DNA from: Nakamurella panacisegetis
GTDB lineage: Bacteria; Actinomycetota; Actinomycetes; Mycobacteriales; Nakamurellaceae
NCBI RefSeq assembly: GCF_900104535.1
Contig: NZ_LT629710.1
Coordinates: 62,001-126,000, forward strand
DNA length: 64,000 nt
Direction: 5' to 3'
Shown: positions 17,919 to 26,901 of the stretch, piece after piece
How the letters are laid out: every line of letters begins with the position of its first letter
Position numbering within the stretch: position 1 is the first letter of the stretch
Notes under the pieces: generated by a model
Told to the model about the DNA's origin: nothing
Database searches by the model: none
The model's input: only the letters and a program-made list of their open reading frames with translations
Translations under genes and position numbers: made by a program

Positions 17919-17949
17919 GTTCAACTGTAACAGATTGTTACAGTTGAAC
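17919..17949. promoter_or_regulatory. 31-bp inverted-repeat operator
   Basis: Perfect 14-bp arms (GTTCAACTGTAACA at 17919-17932 and its complement at 17936-17949) flank GAT. It lies directly before the HTH gene on one side and 34 bp before the earliest possible start of the divergent gene on the other, so it can control both. Confidence 0.75.
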
Positions 17950-18067
17950 GCACGGTCCCAACCTGCCGACGACCCCTGACCTAGTGGCTCATGCCGAAAG
18001 AGGCATACTTCGCGAACCACCCACCTTCGCGACGATGCGAACTGGCCTGCATCTGGAGAACTACCCC

Positions 18068-19045
18068 GTGCCAAGACACTCGATCTTCGCAGTGAAGCTA
18101 ACAGCCCATGCGGCTCGGACTTCCAAAGAAATCCTTGACGTCACGAATCTCGATAAGGCTGGTCATGGAGTCCTGGAGGTGTTTCATAGGGCGATGCAGC
18201 GTTACAAGTCCATGCCGGTCTCCGAGAGCGACTTGGTTGACACCAAGGCTCAGAGGTTCGTTACCGTCGAGGAGGTCGTCCCACTAGGGCAGTGGGTTCA
18301 AGCGTCGATCGACTCCGGTCACTACGGACAGCCCGGACGTGTCCGAAGCGCCAAGACCGGCGAGGTCGAGCACATACACGACGGCGAGAGTTCGGCAACT
18401 TCGATCGTGAGGGTGTTGGCACTGGCTCCACCTGGGGCAACGGCGGTCGTCCTGATCTTCGAGAAGGTGGGCCTGAAGAGTGTTTCGGGCACTGTGATCA
18501 AGCCTTTGAAGGCTGCCCTCAAAGCTCGGTTCCCTGCCCTCGTCTTCGAGAGCGAGACCATCACTGAGACTTCTGCATGGCTCGAAGATGCCAGTGTCGA
18601 GAAGTTGACGGCCACCTACAGTGAGTGGGTCTCCGATCGTGCCGAGGCTGGTGAAGCGCCGCCGATCAGCGGCGAATACGTGGTGGTCCTCAGGCCGGTC
18701 AACGGGTTGTCCCTCTGGAAGAGGCTCCGGTCGAAAGAGATCACGCCAGGGAAGTTGATCGGCGTACCGATGCGGGACGAACCCAACGAGGCCGAGGTTC
18801 AGGTGACGTCCCTCGGCAAGACCAAGACCTTCGTGATCGGGAACGAGCGCACTCCGGGTATCTCGGAGCTGGTTTCCGACGGCTCCAAGCCGCTCACAGA
18901 CAGTGACTTCCGGACCGCGTGCTTCTCCATGGCCAAGGAGATCAGCCTGCGTGTGACGGGACAGAAATGGGAAGGTACGTACGAGCACGGTCCGTGGGAT
19001 GATGAGCGTCTGAAGTGGCCAGGAGGAGGTTCCTCTGACGAGTAA
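18068..19045 (+). CDS. Soluble protein of unknown family (325 aa), first gene of a two-gene accessory set
   Basis: GTG 18068 follows TGGAGAA by seven bases. GTG 17984 and ATG 18035 are in frame but lack ribosome-binding sites. The protein is soluble with no signal or membrane helix. Its N-terminus (VPRHSIFAVKLTAH) looks like an opening beta strand. Codon use and GC are below those of the host genes. Its 3' end overlaps the next gene, which encodes a 4-TM membrane protein, and both sit beside the regulator of the element. The layout resembles prophage exclusion pairs such as lambda RexA/RexB; I see no sequence evidence for homology. Confidence 0.65.
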   Translation: MPRHSIFAVKLTAHAARTSKEILDVTNLDKAGHGVLEVFHRAMQRYKSMPVSESDLVDTKAQRFVTVEEVVPLGQWVQASIDSGHYGQPGRVRSAKTGEVEHIHDGESSATSIVRVLALAPPGATAVVLIFEKVGLKSVSGTVIKPLKAALKARFPALVFESETITETSAWLEDASVEKLTATYSEWVSDRAEAGEAPPISGEYVVVLRPVNGLSLWKRLRSKEITPGKLIGVPMRDEPNEAEVQVTSLGKTKTFVIGNERTPGISELVSDGSKPLTDSDFRTACFSMAKEISLRVTGQKWEGTYEHGPWDDERLKWPGGGSSDE

Positions 19046-19535
19046 ATTTTCCGTCACCCGCGTGATCACCGATCAGGTTGCCACGTTGGTCGACGCAGAG
19101 ACGTCCAAGAAGCGCCCCCGCGACTTCCTTGGTCTTTTCGGGCTCCCGGTCGTGGTTTTCGTCGTCATATTGGTGACTCACGTCCAGCTCAAGGGGATCG
19201 GCCAACTGCTAGGCGGCGTGTCGGTACTGACTGGTTTGCTCTTCGGGCTGGTCGTCTGGGTCTTCCAATTGAGGATGACGGTTGGTGCGGACCCGAGGGT
19301 TCCTGCCCACAGCACGCTGCCGACTCTCATCGACGAGCTGTTCGCGAACGTTCTGTACAGCGTGTTGGCCGGTGTTGGCTCGACTGCTGTCATCGTCGCT
19401 TCCGCCACGGCCTCGGACGCCTTGCTCAATAAGTGGTGGTCAGCTGGTGTCCTCGCCGTGATCACCCACTTCGTGTTGGCGATGGCCATTTGCCTCAAGC
19501 GTGTTCGGTCTGCGTACCACCAGATGATCCGCTAG
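19035..19535 (+). CDS. Four-TM membrane protein with probable CTG start (166 aa)
   Basis: AGGAGGAGG at 19021-19029 is an ideal ribosome-binding site five bases before CTG 19035. The next in-frame start, GTG 19062, has none. The CTG start overlaps the upstream gene by 11 bases. Four hydrophobic helices are visible: LFGLPVVVFVVILVTH, LLGGVSVLTGLLFGLVVWVF, VLYSVLAGVGSTAVIVA and AGVLAVITHFVLAMAICL. The N-terminal 30 residues are basic and cytoplasmic. The size and topology fit an ion channel or membrane effector coupled to the soluble partner. No family is recognised. Confidence 0.65.
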   Translation: MTSKFSVTRVITDQVATLVDAETSKKRPRDFLGLFGLPVVVFVVILVTHVQLKGIGQLLGGVSVLTGLLFGLVVWVFQLRMTVGADPRVPAHSTLPTLIDELFANVLYSVLAGVGSTAVIVASATASDALLNKWWSAGVLAVITHFVLAMAICLKRVRSAYHQMIR

Positions 19536-19732
19536 CGCCGGCGTTACCCCGGTTTGCGCGTGGCCGCCACCCTTATTCTGGGGTTTGCACCAGCACGCGC
19601 CATCGGCGAGCAACTGCCGGGCGCGTACGTCGGAGACGTCCCAGTCTTCCGGCGGCCGACCGCGGCGAGCAGCGCCGAGCGCCGATGCCCAGCAGACCCG
19701 GGTGTGACCATCGGGTGGTCCTTCCGTGGGGG

Positions 19733-19953
19733 TTAGTTGCTGGCCGCTCGCCAGGTGCTCGGGTCGAGCGGATCTCCGATGACCAACGTCCGTCGATGAC
19801 TATGTGGCCAGCAACGATCCGGCCGCGGCTCGGCTCGGTGTAGGTGGTGACCTCATGGGTCTGGCCAGCGCACTGCACGGTGCCGACGAGCGCGTGGTGC
19901 ACGCGGGACCAACTCGGCCTGGTGGGCTGCTCCCACTGGATGCGGTCCGTCAT
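19733..19953 (-). pseudogene. Small phage-type gene with an apparent frameshift
   Basis: From ATG 19953 the frame reads MTDRIQWEQPTRPSW and continues to GRIVAGHIVIDGR. A sensible continuation, LVIGDPLDPSTWRAASN and stop, is found in another frame from about 19785 and ends at TAA 19735-19733. The original frame instead runs into an arginine-rich tail to 19573. A one-base slip in a once-intact gene is the simplest reading. No function is recognised. Confidence 0.45.
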
Positions 19954-20046
19954 GGTGGCAGTGTCACTGAGGACCGACATCACGTTTCAGCTGCGAGTTC
20001 TCCGCCGACAGTTCATACTCACCGGAACCACGACCGAAGGATCCGA

Positions 20047-20544
20047 ATGACCGATGCGGACGTTTCGTCGAAAGGTCGGCGCGTCAGCAGACGCAACTTG
20101 ACTCTGACCGCCGTTGTCGCTGGTCTATCAGTCGCGGTGGTGGTACTTGTCGGGGTAAACGGCTCGAACGTCAGCAACGCTCATGCTTGGCAGGCGCTCG
20201 CCGGAAAGCCGCCCGCAACGGTGACCGCCACCGTCCGAACCACGGTGGCCGGTAAATCAACGGTGACGGTCACGGCAACGTCGTTCTACTACACGCAGGT
20301 TGAACCGACACCGGCTCAGGCTCTGGCCGCGGCGAGCGGCTTTCCGGATGGCGCGTACCTGATCGGCTCGGAGATGCCGCCTGGGAACTACACTGCGTCT
20401 GGTGGTTCGGGGAACTGCGTCTGGGTGGTATTCGACAGCGCCCACAACGGGACGTCATCGGGTTTCGGTCGAGTCGCCTCGGTTCCGGCTGATGGATACG
20501 ACTTCGAGTCAACGGGCTGCGGTACCTGGACGCCTGCGGGCTGA
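20047..20544 (+). CDS. Membrane-anchored surface protein (165 aa)
   Basis: GAAGGA precedes ATG 20047. After a basic N-terminus a single hydrophobic helix (LTAVVAGLSVAVVVLVGV, about residues 20-37) anchors or exports the protein. A Thr/Val-rich stalk follows. The C-terminal domain from about residue 98 (DGAYLIGSEMPPGNYTASG, ending ESTGCGTW) resembles a small extracellular domain common at the C-terminus of actinobacterial lipoproteins and anchored proteins. Two cysteines (GNCVW, GCGTW) may pair. Its likely role is a change to the host surface by the integrated element. Confidence 0.65.
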   Translation: MTDADVSSKGRRVSRRNLTLTAVVAGLSVAVVVLVGVNGSNVSNAHAWQALAGKPPATVTATVRTTVAGKSTVTVTATSFYYTQVEPTPAQALAAASGFPDGAYLIGSEMPPGNYTASGGSGNCVWVVFDSAHNGTSSGFGRVASVPADGYDFESTGCGTWTPAG

Positions 20545-20567
20545 AGCCAACTTCCCGAATCCTTTGC

Positions 20568-21017
20568 CTAGAGTCCCACGGTGAACCCGACAAACATCGG
20601 CGTCTTCTGCTCGGGGATGAAGTCGCTGACCCACCAGGTGTCGACCGCCGAGAGTGGCACGCGGACGGCCGGCACGTGCAGGACGGTGGTTCCTAGCGTG
20701 CACTGGGCGGGCGCGATGTTGAGCGCAAGAGTGTCGGGCTGGCTCGGATCGCCAAGTGCCGACATCGCTGGATTGATCCGGCCGCGGAGATGAGCCCATA
20801 GGTCAGCCTCGCGCCCGTCGTAGGACTTCAGCTCGCGGCTCGGCATCGCTCTGGCGAGTTGCCGGCCGATGCTGATGGTCGACGCTTCGTAGAACGCGGC
20901 GTAGGTGACGGGTGTGCCCTGGACGAGTCCGGCTCCAGTCAGGATGCCGATGGGGGCCACCACGGCACCGCGTTCGACTGCTTCGGCGAGAGCGACCAGG
21001 CGTGGGTCGAGGTTCAC
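20568..21017 (-). CDS. Hypothetical protein (149 aa)
   Basis: The GTG start at 21017 opens a soluble protein with an Ala/Val/Gly-rich first half (VAPIGILTGAGLVQGTPVTYAAFYEAS) and a C-terminal half with beta character (VDTWWVSDFIPEQKTPMFVGFTVGL). No known motif is seen. It is a single minus-strand gene between plus-strand accessory genes. GC is near that of the element. Confidence 0.55.
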   Translation of the reverse strand: MNLDPRLVALAEAVERGAVVAPIGILTGAGLVQGTPVTYAAFYEASTISIGRQLARAMPSRELKSYDGREADLWAHLRGRINPAMSALGDPSQPDTLALNIAPAQCTLGTTVLHVPAVRVPLSAVDTWWVSDFIPEQKTPMFVGFTVGL

Positions 21018-21110
21018 GCCTGAATGATGGCACGTTCGATCGGCAGCGCGATGGATTTTCCGTACGCCGTTCGCCTGTCGATATGGCGCTTGGTGGTCCA
21101 TCATCTATGC

Positions 21111-21491
21111 ATGAACGAGGACAAGAACCTTGCCGCGTCAACGCTCGCCGCACTGGCAGTTATCTGTGGTGCCGCGGGGTTGGTCATGATGGTCATCGGG
21201 TTCAACAGCTCCGAGAAGATCGACTACCTGGAGGTGTCGACCGTCAACGCGGGCAAAGTGGCTGCGGGTGGGACGCTGCTCGGCTTCGCGTTGCTGATCT
21301 GGATCTTGCTCCTGCTGTTCTGGGCGTGGCGCAACGAACGGCGTTATGTTCCGGCATACGCGGAACCGGTCGGCGGGGCGGCGACCACGAGCGCCGTAAG
21401 TGCCGCAGCAGCTCGCGCCGTCGGTCTGAATCGAGTGCAGCGGGAGGCCGTGGCGCAGAAGCTCAGCGGGGCTGACGATCAGTCAGGGTAG
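21111..21491 (+). CDS. Two-TM membrane protein (126 aa)
   Basis: Two hydrophobic helices (AALAVICGAAGLVMMVIGF and LLGFALLIWILLLLFWAW) are separated by a short external loop and followed by a charged cytoplasmic tail of about 55 residues. No ribosome-binding site is evident before ATG 21111. Size and topology could fit a holin, but no endolysin gene is nearby. The function is unknown. Confidence 0.55.
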   Translation: MNEDKNLAASTLAALAVICGAAGLVMMVIGFNSSEKIDYLEVSTVNAGKVAAGGTLLGFALLIWILLLLFWAWRNERRYVPAYAEPVGGAATTSAVSAAAARAVGLNRVQREAVAQKLSGADDQSG

Positions 21492-21492
21492 A

Positions 21493-21515
21493 TCTGACCT
21501 GCGCGTGTGGTCAGA
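21493..21515. terminator. Weak stem-loop between convergent genes
   Basis: TCTGACC and GGTCAGA form 7-bp arms around a 9-base loop between the end of the 21.1-kb gene and the end of the tape measure gene. No T-run follows. It could end either transcript. Confidence 0.35.
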
Positions 21516-21543
21516 CGAACATGACTCAGGTTGATCGCCAGGG

Positions 21544-24500
21544 TCACGCCGGCCTCCCAGCAGCTACAAGGGCGGCCTGACTGAGCTTCGCCACGCCAAC
21601 CTCAACCTCGGTGCGCGCAATATCGGTGATCTCCTGGTTCCCAACGAACACCCGCACGTTGAACTGGGGGGTGCTGTACGAGGCGCCCTGCCGGTGGCTG
21701 GACGCCGGGATCTGCGGGATCGACATCATCCCGGACGTGGCCGACGCGACACCGCCGTAGCCACCGAGGATCCCGTTGGCGAACCCCGTCGCAACATGCC
21801 CACCGAGGTCATGCATCACCTTCGACGGGGAATGGATCTGCAGGTCCTTCTTCAACGTCCCGACAACCACACCGGCCGCCTTCGTCATGACCTTCTGCAA
21901 CGCACCGATCTGCGACTGGAACCCCTTGACCAGACCCTCACCGGCGCGGACCCCGACGTCGTAGAACGCGCCAGCCACCGAGTTGCCGGCCGCATTCCCG
22001 ATGTTGGAGATCATCCCCGTGACGCCGTTCAACTGCTTCAACTGCGCCGGGGACGCCTTCGCCAATGCAGCCGCCGTGACCCCACCGCCGTCAACGCCCG
22101 CATTCGCGATCGCACCCAGCGACGCATTGGACAGGCCCTTCTTCCTCAACGCCGCCAGATTCGCTTGGAACGCCTGCGTCTGCGCCATGTCGTACTTCTG
22201 GCCCTGCAGGATCGTGTCGAACGTCGTCCTGGTGTCCGAGTGGCCCGTGATGCCGCCGTCGAACCCGGAAACTGTCCCCGCGACACTTGACGCCATGCTC
22301 GAGCGGTCCGACTTGATCTGCGTCAGGTTGTCCTGCGCCGTCGTCAACCGCGCCGTCAACGAATCCATCCGCGCCGCATTCGCCTGCTGCGCCCGGAACT
22401 GCGCCTGAGCGGCCCGCTGATACGCCGAAGCCGCATCCGAAGCCGTCCGGTACGCCGCCGCGACCCTCTTCGCCGCCGCCAGTTCCCTCGTCGCCTTGTC
22501 CACCGCAGCGTTGTCGGTCGCCTTGATCTTCACCAACGCCAACTGCGCCGACGAGATCCGCTCGGCGTCGATCGCCCGCTGACGGGCCGTCGTCTTCGCG
22601 TTCTCCGCATGCTGCACCGCACGGGCGTCCGCAAGTTTATTCTCCGCCGCCGCCAGATCAGACGTCCGCTTCGCCGTAGCATCGCGAACCTTCGACGCCA
22701 AGTCCGGGACCTTCGACGCCTTGTCGTCGGCCGCAGCGCGCGCATCAGACACCGCCGTCGCGATATCCGTCAACGCCTGCGCCACATTCGCCGCGGAGGT
22801 GCCCAACGTCGCCGGGGTGCGACCCGACAACGACAGCGCCGTCGAACCCGGAAGAACCCCACCGGAGGCCAGGAACATCCCGCCGTCCGCGTACGCCTTA
22901 CCCGCGTCGGAGATGAAATGCCCACCCATACGACGAGCGAGCGCACCCATGATGTCGTTCGACCGGCGACGCTTCGACTTCGCAAGAGGGATATAGCCTT
23001 CGCCCTCAGTTTCCGGCTCCGCGAAGAACCGGATCGGACCTCCGCGGTAGATGTTCGCCGAGTGGTCCTCACCGCCAGTGCCGAACCACTTCTGCAACGT
23101 GCCGGAGAAGATGTTGCCGTTCGCGGACTTCGGCCGCGCGGCCGCTTGGTAGGACGCAGCCTCCGTTGCCAACGTCGGGGCGTAGGAGGGCAGCTTCAAC
23201 GCATCGATCGCCGCCTGAGCAGCGTTCGTGTCCGCGATCACCTGCATCGTCAACGTTCCCGACCGGTTCGCCGTCGCAGCGGCAGCGGCAGTCGCCAACG
23301 CCTCAGCGTCAGCCTTCGCCTGTGCTGTTTGCAGAATCAGGTTGCCTTGACGGTCCACCGTCGCATCGATACCGAGCTTCTTCAGCTCCAACGCCTTCGC
23401 CTTAGCCGCATCGATCTTCGCATCCAGGACAGCGGTGCGCTTCTGCGTCGCCTGCCTGTTCGCCAGATCAGTAGCGGCAGCCTTCGCGATCGCGTCCTTA
23501 TTGTTCGACGAGATGATGGTGTTGACGTGCTTCGGGATCAGATCAAACGAGTCAGCGACCTTCCCCGCCTCCGCAGTCAGCCCGGCAAGCGACTTCTTCT
23601 TCTCCCCGTCCGACATGGCGGACTGCTTGCCGGCGACGTAGTTGTCGACGAACGCCTTCCGCATCTCCGCCATCTTCGCGACGGCGGCCGTACGGGCGGC
23701 GGTGTCACCCTTGGTGGCCTTGATCGCCTCGTAGGTCTGCTCCACCTGCTGAGCGGCGGCCTTACCAGCTTCTACCTCAGCGCTGTACAGGTTCGCCTGA
23801 GACGCCGCCTGGGTATCAAGAGCCGCAGCGAGCGTCCTGCGGGCAGCGGCTACGTCCTGGATCTTCTGAGCCGACGTGTAGTCAGAACTGGTCTGCTTCG
23901 ATTCGGCCGACTTCACGCCCGCCTGGGCCGAGGTCACCGCATCGGCGTTCGACCCCTGGTCCCGACCGGCCGCAGCAACGGCACGCATTGCAGCCGCAGC
24001 GGCGTAGATCGCCTGCTGAGCCGTCGCCTTCGGGCCGGCCATCTTGAACCAGAACAGATCAGCCGCATCACCGGCATCCGACGTGGCCTGCTTGAACGCA
24101 GCAAACGCCTTCTCGGTGTCAGTCTGGAACCCTTGGAATACACCCTTGTCGTCAAGCTGAACATGGATGCCCGCCACGTGCGCGCCGAAGTTCTGATACA
24201 GCAAGGCCGCATGGTCAAGACTGTCCGCAGCGGCCTCCTTGGCCGTCGCCGCGGCACCTGTGACACCGTGGGCGATGTTCGAAAGGCTAGTGAGAGACAG
24301 ACCAGACGACTGGACCACCGCGGCGGCAGCTGCCTTGGTGGCGGGGATCAGCTTCAGCGCAGAGATCGCCGCCGCCTCGTTGGCCAGGGCCATCCCCGAC
24401 ACACCGCCGGACCCCTTCATCGCTGCCGCGCCGGACGCATCCGCTGCCTTGCCGTAGGCAATCTGATCCTGTGCGGCCTTCTGCGCCGCATCTCCTGACT

Positions 24501-26901
24501 GGTTCATGCCCTGCGCCCACTGGACTACGTTCATCACGTCAAGGCTCGGGTTCTTGATCTCCGACAGGATCAAGCTGAAGTTATGGGTCTTGCCGGTCAG
24601 GAAGTCCATCGTGTCGTTGTAGTTCGCGCCAGCATTGATCAGCGTCTTGAACTGGTCGGTGCCGGCAATCGACGCGATCTGCTGGTTCCGGATCTGCGTA
24701 CTCCATTGCCCGTTGTTCGCAACCAGCGCCGTCGTCAAATCCTGCGTCGAACTAGTGACAGCATCCTGGTTCCGCTTGATATCGGCGAATGCGTCGCCGA
24801 TCTGGTTGAACAGGAACGCCGCACCCGCGATAACCCCACCCGTGGCCAACATGCTCCTGACCCTGCTCAGGCCGGACGCGACTGCGCCGGATCCTGTTCC
24901 GATGTTCCGCATCTCGTTCCAGACCAGCCGCAGACCGCCGGCCAGTTTCGGGCCGAGAGCCAACAAGGTGGCGAATGCGACCGTCGCGAACTGGGCGCCG
25001 CCGTGCATCTTGCCGAATGCGTCAACCACAAAGCCGATCGCCTGACCGACCGGCTTGAAGGCCTTGCTGACGAAGATGGCGGCGTTGCCGACACCGTGCA
25101 AGACGTTCCCGAACTGGGTCAGAAACCCGTTGTTGGCCAGGGTGTGGAACAGCCCGCCGAACGCATCGATCACCGGCTTCACGCCGGCGACGAGGTTCTT
25201 GTAGTAGACGCCGACCTGTTCGGCGAAGCTCTTCACATACGGCCATGCCTTGGTCAGCAGCTCGCCAGCGCCGGAGATCAGTGGCTTGAAGAAGTCGCCG
25301 ATCTTCGACAGCCCACCACCGAGCGCCGAACCGGTCAGGAACCCAGTGATCTTAGGAACAGCTGACGCCGCCAGGTTCGCAGCCTTCTGCAAGGTAGGTG
25401 ACCACTTCTCGCCGAGGGTGACCTGCGCCGTCTCGATCTGGTTCTGCAGATTGGAGAACGCGCCTCCAAGACCCTTCATCCGGGCCTCGGAGAATGCTGC
25501 CGCACCGGCACCACCCGTGATGGCCGCTGTCATCTTCGTCAGACCAGGCGTCCCCTCTTTGGCGACATCAGCCAGGCCACGCACCGCGCGGTTCCCCCCG
25601 AGGACGGCGATCGCGGCGTTGAACGCCTCAGGGGTCATCCGCTTCTGAGCCGCGGACAACTGATCAGTCAGCTTCGCCGCAGAGATGAAATGCCCAGACG
25701 CGTCGTACGTCTGGATACCCAGCGCCTTGATCGCCGCCGCCGCCGGCTTGCTGACATGCAGCATGTTCAGCAGCATCGTGTTCAACGTCGAACCGCCAAC
25801 AGACCCGGTCAGACCGTTCTTCGCAAACAACGCCAACGTTGCTGAAGTATCAGTCAGGTTCCACCCGACCAGGTGCGCCGTCGCACCCGCATAGGTTAGG
25901 CCAGTCGCGAAATCAGCGATACTGCCACGAGCAGCATTAGCGGTGTTCGCCAACGTATCCGCGACGTTCTGCGCCTGATCCGCACCGAGGCTAAACGCCG
26001 CCATCGCCGAAGTCTGAATCTGCGCGGCCTGCGTGAACGACACCGACCCGGCCGACGCCAACTGCAAAGTACCTTTCGCGGCCGTCATCGAGTCCGCGAC
26101 CGACAAGCCGCCCTTGGCCAGTTCAGTCATCGCCACGGCAGCATCAGAGGCAGACGCGCCTGCGATCGACGCGTCAGCACCCAACGCCATCGCCTTGTCC
26201 GCGACGGTTTGTAGCTTCGCACCCGACGTCTGCGTCACCGCACCCAGGGTGTTGATCTCCGTCTCGAAATCAGCGGTCTGCTTGTAGGTCGACTTGATCG
26301 CGGAGCCGATAGCCAGATACCCGGCTGCGTAGCTTGCAAGGCGGGCCAGCGACGCACTGGACAGAGCGGATGACCCCGACGACCCAGACGAACCCCCGGC
26401 GGGGGCCGGACTATGGGGTGTCGGACCAATCGGGATCGGCGCACCAGCAGCCGCCCGCAACGCCCGGATCTGCGCCTCCAGGTCACGGATCTGGTTCTGC
26501 ATCGCAGCAGTACCAGCAAGACCACCAGGCGGGAACGCCAGGGCGCCGAGGCCGGCGTGCAACGCATGGACATGGGCGAGCTGCGCCGCCAGAGTCGACC
26601 CGATGTTGCGGATGTCCGTCGCCAGCGTCCCGAACGGATTGCCCGAACCCAGACCGCGGAAGGCAGCCGCCACACGGTTCGATTCGGTCACCAAGCCGCG
26701 CAGCGCCGTGCCTCCGGTATTGCCGAGCCCAGTCAGCCGGGAAGCAACCTGTGTAGCCTCGGCGCCGATACCGGCGATCCTCGTGCGCGCCTCCACCGCC
26801 GCAGTGGCAATACTCTTCGTCGCCTCAGCAGCCTGCCTGACACCCGCGACATAGGCCTGCGCATTCACACTCAACCGGACCGCTACTGACCGCTCGACCA
26901 T
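21544..26901 (-). CDS. Phage tail tape measure protein (1785 aa)
   Basis: The N-terminal 130 residues are helical and Ala-rich. A TP901-type tape-measure core follows at about 205-480 (GASASDAAVAMTELAKGG, MTPEAFNAAIAVLGGNRAV). Then come long helical and coiled-coil segments, some hydrophobic, and a C-terminal HSPSKVMHDLGGHVATGFANG motif usual for this family. In siphophages this protein sets tail length and is injected with the DNA. Here it is the last gene of the minus-strand train. No tail-tube, chaperone, distal tail or fibre gene lies beside it, which is odd for a complete phage. Confidence 0.93.
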   Translation of the reverse strand: MVERSVAVRLSVNAQAYVAGVRQAAEATKSIATAAVEARTRIAGIGAEATQVASRLTGLGNTGGTALRGLVTESNRVAAAFRGLGSGNPFGTLATDIRNIGSTLAAQLAHVHALHAGLGALAFPPGGLAGTAAMQNQIRDLEAQIRALRAAAGAPIPIGPTPHSPAPAGGSSGSSGSSALSSASLARLASYAAGYLAIGSAIKSTYKQTADFETEINTLGAVTQTSGAKLQTVADKAMALGADASIAGASASDAAVAMTELAKGGLSVADSMTAAKGTLQLASAGSVSFTQAAQIQTSAMAAFSLGADQAQNVADTLANTANAARGSIADFATGLTYAGATAHLVGWNLTDTSATLALFAKNGLTGSVGGSTLNTMLLNMLHVSKPAAAAIKALGIQTYDASGHFISAAKLTDQLSAAQKRMTPEAFNAAIAVLGGNRAVRGLADVAKEGTPGLTKMTAAITGGAGAAAFSEARMKGLGGAFSNLQNQIETAQVTLGEKWSPTLQKAANLAASAVPKITGFLTGSALGGGLSKIGDFFKPLISGAGELLTKAWPYVKSFAEQVGVYYKNLVAGVKPVIDAFGGLFHTLANNGFLTQFGNVLHGVGNAAIFVSKAFKPVGQAIGFVVDAFGKMHGGAQFATVAFATLLALGPKLAGGLRLVWNEMRNIGTGSGAVASGLSRVRSMLATGGVIAGAAFLFNQIGDAFADIKRNQDAVTSSTQDLTTALVANNGQWSTQIRNQQIASIAGTDQFKTLINAGANYNDTMDFLTGKTHNFSLILSEIKNPSLDVMNVVQWAQGMNQSGDAAQKAAQDQIAYGKAADASGAAAMKGSGGVSGMALANEAAAISALKLIPATKAAAAAVVQSSGLSLTSLSNIAHGVTGAAATAKEAAADSLDHAALLYQNFGAHVAGIHVQLDDKGVFQGFQTDTEKAFAAFKQATSDAGDAADLFWFKMAGPKATAQQAIYAAAAAMRAVAAAGRDQGSNADAVTSAQAGVKSAESKQTSSDYTSAQKIQDVAAARRTLAAALDTQAASQANLYSAEVEAGKAAAQQVEQTYEAIKATKGDTAARTAAVAKMAEMRKAFVDNYVAGKQSAMSDGEKKKSLAGLTAEAGKVADSFDLIPKHVNTIISSNNKDAIAKAAATDLANRQATQKRTAVLDAKIDAAKAKALELKKLGIDATVDRQGNLILQTAQAKADAEALATAAAAATANRSGTLTMQVIADTNAAQAAIDALKLPSYAPTLATEAASYQAAARPKSANGNIFSGTLQKWFGTGGEDHSANIYRGGPIRFFAEPETEGEGYIPLAKSKRRRSNDIMGALARRMGGHFISDAGKAYADGGMFLASGGVLPGSTALSLSGRTPATLGTSAANVAQALTDIATAVSDARAAADDKASKVPDLASKVRDATAKRTSDLAAAENKLADARAVQHAENAKTTARQRAIDAERISSAQLALVKIKATDNAAVDKATRELAAAKRVAAAYRTASDAASAYQRAAQAQFRAQQANAARMDSLTARLTTAQDNLTQIKSDRSSMASSVAGTVSGFDGGITGHSDTRTTFDTILQGQKYDMAQTQAFQANLAALRKKGLSNASLGAIANAGVDGGGVTAAALAKASPAQLKQLNGVTGMISNIGNAAGNSVAGAFYDVGVRAGEGLVKGFQSQIGALQKVMTKAAGVVVGTLKKDLQIHSPSKVMHDLGGHVATGFANGILGGYGGVASATSGMMSIPQIPASSHRQGASYSTPQFNVRVFVGNQEITDIARTEVEVGVAKLSQAALVAAGRPA

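Noticed and set aside
21111-21491. Holin gene of the element
   Set aside because: Two helices fit, but there is no lysin nearby and the long charged tail is not typical, so I left it as a membrane protein.
22609-24498. Plus-strand frame of 629 codons within the tape measure gene
   Set aside because: Arg/Leu-rich repeats reflect the antisense of Ala/Asp coding; the tape measure is well supported.
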